Positions 7,035-10,445 of a stretch of DNA of 10,445 nucleotides are shown here, piece after piece. The stretch is taken from positions 1 through 10,445 of the forward strand of contig UQVN01000105.1 of the NCBI GenBank assembly GCA_900544525.1, in the 5' to 3' direction. Within the stretch, counting starts at the first letter, position 1; each line of letters opens with the position of its first letter. The position numbers and the translations under genes are program-made. Source of the stretch: an uncultured Eubacteriales bacterium. GTDB taxonomy: Bacteria > Bacillota > Clostridia > Lachnospirales > Lachnospiraceae. The notes beneath the pieces were generated by a model, which was not told the DNA's origin, searched no databases, and was given only the letters and a program-made list of their open reading frames with translations.

Positions 7035-7712
7035 ATGTTTAATATCCTTGTTGTGGAAGACAACGCGGATATGCGAGAACTATTCTGCACGGTACTTGCT
7101 GATAGCGGATACAATCCCATTCCTGCCACAAATGGTCTGGAAGCCCTAAAAATCATGGATAAAGAGTATATTGATTTAATTGTTGCAGATATTATGATGC
7201 CGGAAATGAATGGTTACGAATTAACAAAAACTTTGCGAGATGCCAAATTTGATATGCCCATTTTAATGGTCACAGCAAAGGATCAGTTTGATGATATGCA
7301 AAAAGGATTCCGCGCCGGAACAGATGACTATATGATTAAGCCCATCAATGTTAAAGAGCTGATTTTGCGGGTAGAAGCCCTGCTGCGTCGAGCAAAAATC
7401 TACAGTGATAAAAAAATCGTAGTAGGCTCTACCGTGCTGGACTACGATGCTCTAACAGTAACAATTCATGGTGAAGAAACGATTTTGCCCCAAAAGGAAT
7501 TTTATCTGCTTTATAAACTTCTTTCCTATCCCAATAAAATTTTTACTCGCCCCCAACTCATGGATGAAATATGGGGTGTATTCTCCGAAACGGATGAGCG
7601 AACAGTCAATACCCATATTAATCGACTACGGGATCGGTTTTCAGATTGCTCCGACTTTGAGATTGTCACAGTACGAGGTCTAGGCTATAAGGCGGTGAAA
7701 AAAGTTGAATAA
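7035..7712 (+). CDS. OmpR/PhoB-family response regulator
   Basis: The 225-residue DNA-binding regulator is the output of the two-component pair with the following kinase. The receiver domain (about 1-117) has the acidic pocket E8/D9, phosphoacceptor D52 in VADIMMP, T80 and K102 in IKPIN. The winged-helix output domain (about 125-223) has RTVNTHINRLRDRF (189-202) and the wing VTVRGLGYK (211-219). The ATG at 7035 is chosen because AGGAGGTG at 7021-7028 sits six bases upstream; the in-frame GTG at 7026 lies inside that ribosome binding site and cannot be the start. The gene overlaps the kinase gene by eight bases. It probably binds the TAAAC repeats in the divergent region and induces the ABC fusion gene. 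Confidence 0.95.
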   Translation: MFNILVVEDNADMRELFCTVLADSGYNPIPATNGLEALKIMDKEYIDLIVADIMMPEMNGYELTKTLRDAKFDMPILMVTAKDQFDDMQKGFRAGTDDYMIKPINVKELILRVEALLRRAKIYSDKKIVVGSTVLDYDALTVTIHGEETILPQKEFYLLYKLLSYPNKIFTRPQLMDEIWGVFSETDERTVNTHINRLRDRFSDCSDFEIVTVRGLGYKAVKKVE

Positions 7713-8739
7713 AAAAACTCATTCCAAACTCTGGTTGTATTTCGCCAGTATTGTATTTGCAACAATCGCTGTTGTATTTCTCCTTTTAACACTATTTTTA
7801 ATGGTATTGTTTGAACTTCAAATTGTTTCCATTAATCCACGTATCAAACATGTCCCAATTTTGCTTTTATTAGTCGGAAGTTTACTGATTGGCTGTGCAA
7901 TCGCTATTTTCGTTGGAAAATTAATTATTCGACCAATTCAAAATATCAGCAGTGCGTTTGATGAAATTTCCAAAGGAAATTTTGATGTTCGTGTTACAAC
8001 AGATGAAAAAATAGATGAAATCAGAGAAATAGCACAGCGCTTCAATGCCATGACCTATGATTTGTCACATACCGAAACTTTGAGGACTGACTTTGTCGCC
8101 AATGTGTCCCATGAGTTTAAAACCCCTATCGCCGCCATTGAAGGCTATGCGACCTTGCTACAAAATCCAAATCTCCCCCCAAAAAAACATGAACATTATG
8201 TAGAGAAGATTCTAGATAACTCCCGTCAACTCTCCAGCCTGTCTAGTAATATTCTCGCCCTTTCTAAACTGGAAAATCAGGAAATGATTGTTGACAATAG
8301 AGAATTCCGACTAGACGAGCAAATTCGAAAAACTATCCTGATGTTAGAAAGCAAATGGTCACCTAAGAACATCGAATTTGATATGGATCTACCCAAACAA
8401 ATGTATTACGGCAGCGAATCGCTTATGGCCCAAGTATGGAGCAATATTCTGGATAATGCTATCAAACATTCTCCCATAGGCGGTATCATTCACATCAATA
8501 TTCAGCAGACAGACATATGGCTTACTGTTTCCATTACCGATTATGGAGAAGGTATGACAGCTGAAACACAAAAACATATTTTTGAAAAGTTTTTTCAGGG
8601 TGATAGTTCCCGTAAAGCAGAGGGCAACGGTCTAGGGCTTGCTTTGGTGAAACGAATTGTGGAGCTATGCCACGGTACTATTACTGTGGAAAGCGCATCG
8701 GGACAAGGGGCAACATTTTACGTTAATTTACCACTATAG
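7705..8739 (+). CDS. Sensor histidine kinase with a minimal external loop
   Basis: The 344-residue membrane kinase should phosphorylate the preceding response regulator. Two membrane helices (about 11-37 and 51-72) are joined by only about 13 residues, so it has no real extracellular sensor domain. A HAMP domain (about 73-122) is followed by the phosphoacceptor box VSHEFKTP (H136), N-box NILDNAIKHS (247-256), G1 box DYGEGM (278-283), F-box FEKFFQGD (293-300) and G2 box GNGLGLAL (307-314), all intact. The start is TTG at 7705, overlapping the regulator's stop in TTGAATAA; GGCGG lies upstream and no ATG is nearby, so translation is probably coupled. Kinases of this shape, such as BceS, usually sense through a partner ABC transporter; the adjacent fusion transporter is the obvious candidate, though its family differs from BceAB. 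Confidence 0.94.
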   Translation: MNKKTHSKLWLYFASIVFATIAVVFLLLTLFLMVLFELQIVSINPRIKHVPILLLLVGSLLIGCAIAIFVGKLIIRPIQNISSAFDEISKGNFDVRVTTDEKIDEIREIAQRFNAMTYDLSHTETLRTDFVANVSHEFKTPIAAIEGYATLLQNPNLPPKKHEHYVEKILDNSRQLSSLSSNILALSKLENQEMIVDNREFRLDEQIRKTILMLESKWSPKNIEFDMDLPKQMYYGSESLMAQVWSNILDNAIKHSPIGGIIHINIQQTDIWLTVSITDYGEGMTAETQKHIFEKFFQGDSSRKAEGNGLGLALVKRIVELCHGTITVESASGQGATFYVNLPL

Positions 8740-8741
8740 TC

Positions 8742-8973
8742 TTATATTTCAGCGGAACAGGCAACAGCAGCTATATTACTAAAAAATTGCAGAAATTTCT
8801 GATGATAAAGTTATTTCTATTAATCATCGGCTAAAAAAACAGGATTCCAGCACTGTTCAATCAGAAAAAGCACTGGTTTTTGTGGGCCAATTTATGCAGA
8901 AAGATTGCCTCGTATCATGGACGAGTATATCAAAAAAGTTGATTTCACAGGAACAAATCATGCATACAAGTAA
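8742..8973 (+). pseudogene. Flavodoxin-domain remnant (EFR1-like flavodoxin/ferredoxin) with two frameshifts
   Basis: Beginning three bases after the kinase stop, the plus strand encodes LYFSGTGNSSYITKKL, the FMN-phosphate loop of a flavodoxin without its start codon. Near 8790-8795 the reading drops one base and continues as EISDDKVISINHRLKKQD and then KALVFVG. Near 8887 a second base is lost, and the reading continues as IYAERLPRIMDEYIKKV and FTGTNHAY before a stop at 8971. In intact members this is one continuous domain of about 150 residues, often followed by two ferredoxin clusters, which are missing here. The piece-wise order is exactly that of the family, so the identification is firm while the gene is certainly dead. 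The 77-residue plus-strand ORF at 8882-9115 is an artefact of the second frameshift. Confidence 0.8.
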
Positions 8974-9035
8974 TTTGCAACGATTCCATTGTCGGTATCA
9001 CTTTTCCAACCTATATGTCGAGTCGTTTACTGTTT

Positions 9036-9113
9036 TCAGCCTATTGATACTGTTCCCTCTACATCCTCGTCCTGTTCAGGCAATTCTTTTTCTGTTTTAT
9101 CTACCAGTTCCAT
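9036..9113 (-). pseudogene. Fragment of a LysR-type transcriptional regulator
   Basis: A 25-codon minus-strand frame reads ELVDKTEKEL and then VEGTVSIG before a stop. This resembles the segment of clostridial LysR-type regulators joining the linker helix to the first strand of the effector domain (usually about residues 65-95). No DNA-binding domain precedes it: a stop codon lies two codons upstream. No effector domain follows. The ATG at 9113 has no ribosome binding site. It faces the flavodoxin remnant, so two neighbouring genes have been eroded here. The match is short and the family call tentative. Confidence 0.4.
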
Positions 9114-9169
9114 AATTTAAACTTTTTTAAAAACTTCCCATTGAGAGCTGAATAACCCCAAGCAAAATA

Positions 9170-9200
9170 AAAACGCCTAGAAACACTTTCCAGACGTTTT
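9170..9200 (-). terminator. Intrinsic terminator of the XRE regulator gene
   Basis: On the minus strand AAAACGTCTGGAAA pairs over 14 positions (two as G-U) with TTTCTAGGCGTTTT across a 3-base loop, followed by TATTTT. It lies 40 bases beyond the stop codon of the XRE gene and separates it from the pseudogenes to the left. Confidence 0.75.
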
Positions 9201-9239
9201 ATCAAAGGCAATAAGCCTATTTATTTTTAATCTATTTTA

Positions 9240-9554
9240 TTATGCTGCATGACTATTCGCAAAGTATACCAGATTTTCTCCATCCTTTTTCAATTCCTGT
9301 CCATTCTCATTTTCTGAAATAATAAATTTATGCTGAATCAGTCCTTCGATGGACACATTTAACAGTTTAGATAAGGCAAACAGATTCTCATAATCTGGTA
9401 ATGATTCTCCATTTTGCCATTTATAAATGGTCTGAGGATATGTAAGACCTAACAATGCTTGGATATCTTTTACTGTATATCCGCTTTGCTTTATCATGTT
9501 TTTAATGTTTTCCCCAGTTGCAACTTGATCGATGCATGTTGTAATTGTTGCCAT
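9240..9554 (-). CDS. XRE-family helix-turn-helix transcriptional regulator
   Basis: The 104-residue cytoplasmic DNA-binding protein has a helix-turn-helix of the Cro/C1 type at about 16-73: NIKNMIKQSGYTVKDIQALL, then TIYKWQNGESLPDYENLFAL and LLNVSIEGLI, with the family's W-x-N-G-x-x-L-P-D turn intact. The first 15 residues and the last 30 (charged, ending YFANSHAA) are short extensions without a sensor domain. Similar stand-alone regulators are common in Clostridia. GGGAGG lies nine bases upstream of the ATG. A possible 15-codon ORF ends inside that ribosome binding site. The target is unknown; autoregulation is common in the family but no clear operator palindrome is visible. Confidence 0.88.
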   Translation of the reverse strand: MATITTCIDQVATGENIKNMIKQSGYTVKDIQALLGLTYPQTIYKWQNGESLPDYENLFALSKLLNVSIEGLIQHKFIISENENGQELKKDGENLVYFANSHAA

Positions 9555-9568
9555 GATGTGTATCCTCC

Positions 9569-9616
9569 CTATACTCTCTGTTCTAGTTGTAATTGTCCAT
9601 TGTGATTGCTGATCAC
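9569..9616 (-). CDS. Possible 15-residue mini-ORF coupled to the XRE regulator
   Basis: A GTG start (or the TTG one codon upstream) opens 15 codons (MISNHNGQLQLEQRV) followed by TAG. AAGGAGG sits seven bases before the GTG, better than the site of many real genes. Its stop codon overlaps the GGGAGG of the XRE gene, an arrangement suited to translational coupling. Complication: a good promoter (TTGTGA-17-TATAAT) would start transcription within the AAGGAGG, making the mini-ORF nearly leaderless unless an upstream promoter is used. I do not recognise the peptide. Confidence 0.3.
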   Translation of the reverse strand: MISNHNGQLQLEQRV

Positions 9617-9630
9617 CAAGCTACCTCCTT

Positions 9631-9659
9631 ATTATATGAAGGAAATCTCTCTTTCACAA
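9631..9659 (-). promoter_or_regulatory. Proximal promoter for the XRE gene
   Basis: Minus strand TTGTGA (9654-9659) and TATAAT (9631-9636) are separated by exactly 17 bases. The predicted start near 9624 lies about 70 bases before the XRE start codon and at the edge of an AAGGAGG motif. Confidence 0.5.
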
Positions 9660-9752
9660 GCAAATCCCTTTCCCATCTGAATTTGCCTCACATAAATGAC
9701 ACAGGATAAGTTTTATGCGTTTCATATAACAAAAGAAATAGTCATTATTTTT

Positions 9753-9761
9753 ATTATACCA
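9753..9761 (-). promoter_or_regulatory. Distal extended -10 promoter for the XRE gene
   Basis: TGGTATAAT on the minus strand is a perfect extended -10, with a poor TGGCAA at -35 (16-bp spacer). It would give a leader of about 190 bases before the XRE gene and would include the AAGGAGG and mini-ORF. The rest of the 9617-9750 interval holds only a short inverted repeat around GCAAAT/ATTTGC and nothing else that I recognise. Confidence 0.45.
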
Positions 9762-9815
9762 TATATTTCTAATTTTGCCACTCATCTAATAAGCTAATTT
9801 TAAAATTTATTCTTA

Positions 9816-10262
9816 TTAAAAATGCATTTCAAACCAATACCATTTATCCATAATCTTTTCGGTATATTCAAAGTTATCTCCTTGACTCTCTTCCCACTTC
9901 CAGCCATCACCTTCTGGTTGCCATTCCACATCTGTTTCTTGAAATCCTAAAGGTTCATCGTTCGGGCAATAATAAAAACCTTTGTAAATAGTAGATGAGC
10001 CAAGCCCAAAGCTCGACACTACAAACTCTACCATATTGGCAGTATCATATGCAGAAACGTCCCAGCTATGATAGGTTTTCTGCTCTGTATTATCGTTCTC
10101 TTTCATCATATTCTCTGCAAAATGTTCCAATCCTACATGACTATGTTTCACATATTGGTAGACATAGAACTTTGAATTTTTCCTAAAAAAGAAAAAATGG
10201 GATAAAATACAAATAAAAATCAACAGAATAACACCAATAGAAATATATTTTTTTCTCTTCAT
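9816..10262 (-). CDS. Membrane-anchored protein of unknown function
   Basis: The 148-residue protein has a basic N-terminus (MKRKKY), one hydrophobic segment at about 7-27, and then an extracytoplasmic domain of about 120 residues. No lipobox or clear cleavage site is seen, so it is probably an anchored signal-anchor protein. The domain is rich in Tyr, Phe and Trp and has the stretches SSTIYKGFYYCPNDEPLGFQ (89-108), EWQPEGDGWKWEE (113-125) and YTEKIMDKWYWFEMHF at the C-terminus. It resembles an uncharacterised group of small clostridial membrane proteins that share a YKGFYYSP-like core and the GDGW motif, as I recall them; I know no function. GGGAGG lies eight bases before the ATG, with a clear promoter upstream. 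It is a monocistronic unit as far as can be seen. Length and ends look intact. Confidence 0.8.
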   Translation of the reverse strand: MKRKKYISIGVILLIFICILSHFFFFRKNSKFYVYQYVKHSHVGLEHFAENMMKENDNTEQKTYHSWDVSAYDTANMVEFVVSSFGLGSSTIYKGFYYCPNDEPLGFQETDVEWQPEGDGWKWEESQGDNFEYTEKIMDKWYWFEMHF

Positions 10263-10286
10263 AACAAATACCTCCCATTTTATTAT

Positions 10287-10315
10287 ATACTAGCTTCTTT
10301 GAATGTATCTGTCAA
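10287..10315 (-). promoter_or_regulatory. Promoter of the membrane-anchored protein gene
   Basis: Minus strand TTGACA (10310-10315, a perfect -35) is followed after 17 bases by TAGTAT (10287-10292, four of six -10 matches). A perfect TATAAT at 10282-10287 is spaced 22 bases from the same -35, too far for standard sigma-A use. The start would fall near 10280, about 20 bases before the ATG. Confidence 0.55.
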
Positions 10316-10357
10316 TTCAATTTCCATAAATATCCAAAAACTATTTTTTTGCAGAAC

Positions 10358-10412
10358 AAAAAGGAACAACGGCTCCTATAGATTTTCATCTATCTTGCAA
10401 TTGTTCCTTTTT
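10358..10412. terminator. Branched hairpin terminator near the right edge
   Basis: AAAAAGGAACAA (10358-10369) is perfectly complementary to TTGTTCCTTTTT (10401-10412). The 31-base loop contains a second hairpin, ATAGAT/ATCTAT (10378-10383 with 10388-10393), giving a two-tier structure. U-runs occur on both strands. It lies upstream of the minus-strand 9816-10262 gene, so it most likely ends a minus-strand gene lying beyond the right edge. Only poly-T-rich sequence remains after it. Confidence 0.65.
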
Positions 10413-10445
10413 AACGACTATCTTTTTTATTTTTTCTTTTTCTTA

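Noticed and set aside
6953..7156. Minus-strand 67-codon ORF across the start of the response regulator
   Set aside because: Antisense to a certain gene and its promoter, with no start signals of its own.
8882..9115. A 77-residue plus-strand ORF
   Set aside because: It is the out-of-frame reading of the flavodoxin remnant after its second frameshift, and then runs antisense to the LysR scrap.
9654..9725. A 23-codon minus-strand ORF upstream of the XRE gene containing a C-x-x-C pattern
   Set aside because: It has no ribosome binding site and no other support; kept only as leader sequence.
1..10445. Search for CRISPR repeats, tRNA genes, transposases, integrases and long direct repeats
   Set aside because: None seen. 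The only regular repeat is the TAAAC series in the divergent promoter region.

Overview
The window looks like chromosomal DNA of a low-GC Gram-positive anaerobe, most likely a member of Clostridia in or near Lachnospiraceae. This rests on the AT-rich sequence, strong AGGAGG ribosome binding sites, several extended -10 promoters (TGnTATAAT), and protein families familiar from that group: a large TetM-like GTPase, a MacB/FtsX-type ABC fusion, an EFR1-type flavodoxin scrap and a small XRE regulator. No rRNA, tRNA, CRISPR array or transposase is visible.

Layout. Bases 80-2851 (minus) encode the most notable protein here: a ribosomal-protection-type translational GTPase fused to a C-terminal YacP/Rae1-like NYN endonuclease domain. 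Its leader (about 2852-2985) has an extended -10 promoter, an imperfect hairpin and a possible 19-codon leader peptide. Upstream lie a hairpin terminator and a truncated ABC half-transporter gene (3132-3569, minus). Bases 3728-4041 hold an apparent decayed reading frame that abuts the next gene.

Bases 4042-8739 form a sensing/transport cassette. A 928-residue ABC protein (ATPase fused to an FtsX-type permease with a roughly 500-residue extracytoplasmic domain) lies on the minus strand. Divergent from it is a two-component system: an OmpR-family response regulator and a histidine kinase with two membrane helices and almost no external loop. The 206-bp divergent region carries four TAAAC half-sites, all in an 11-bp register next to the transporter promoter. 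They are a plausible operator for the regulator, so the cassette probably senses an envelope-active compound and induces the transporter. Both ends of the cassette abut gene debris, which suggests insertion.

Bases 8742-9113 are a graveyard: a flavodoxin remnant with two single-base frameshifts on the plus strand, and a fragment of a LysR-type regulator on the minus strand. A minus-strand terminator, an XRE-family regulator with a possible coupled mini-ORF, a membrane-anchored protein of unknown function and a terminator near the right edge complete the window.

The observation most worth pursuing is the GTPase-NYN fusion. It joins an A-site-binding factor to a relative of an A-site mRNA endonuclease on one polypeptide, and so suggests a self-delivering ribosome rescue or mRNA-cleavage factor rather than a plain tetracycline resistance protein.
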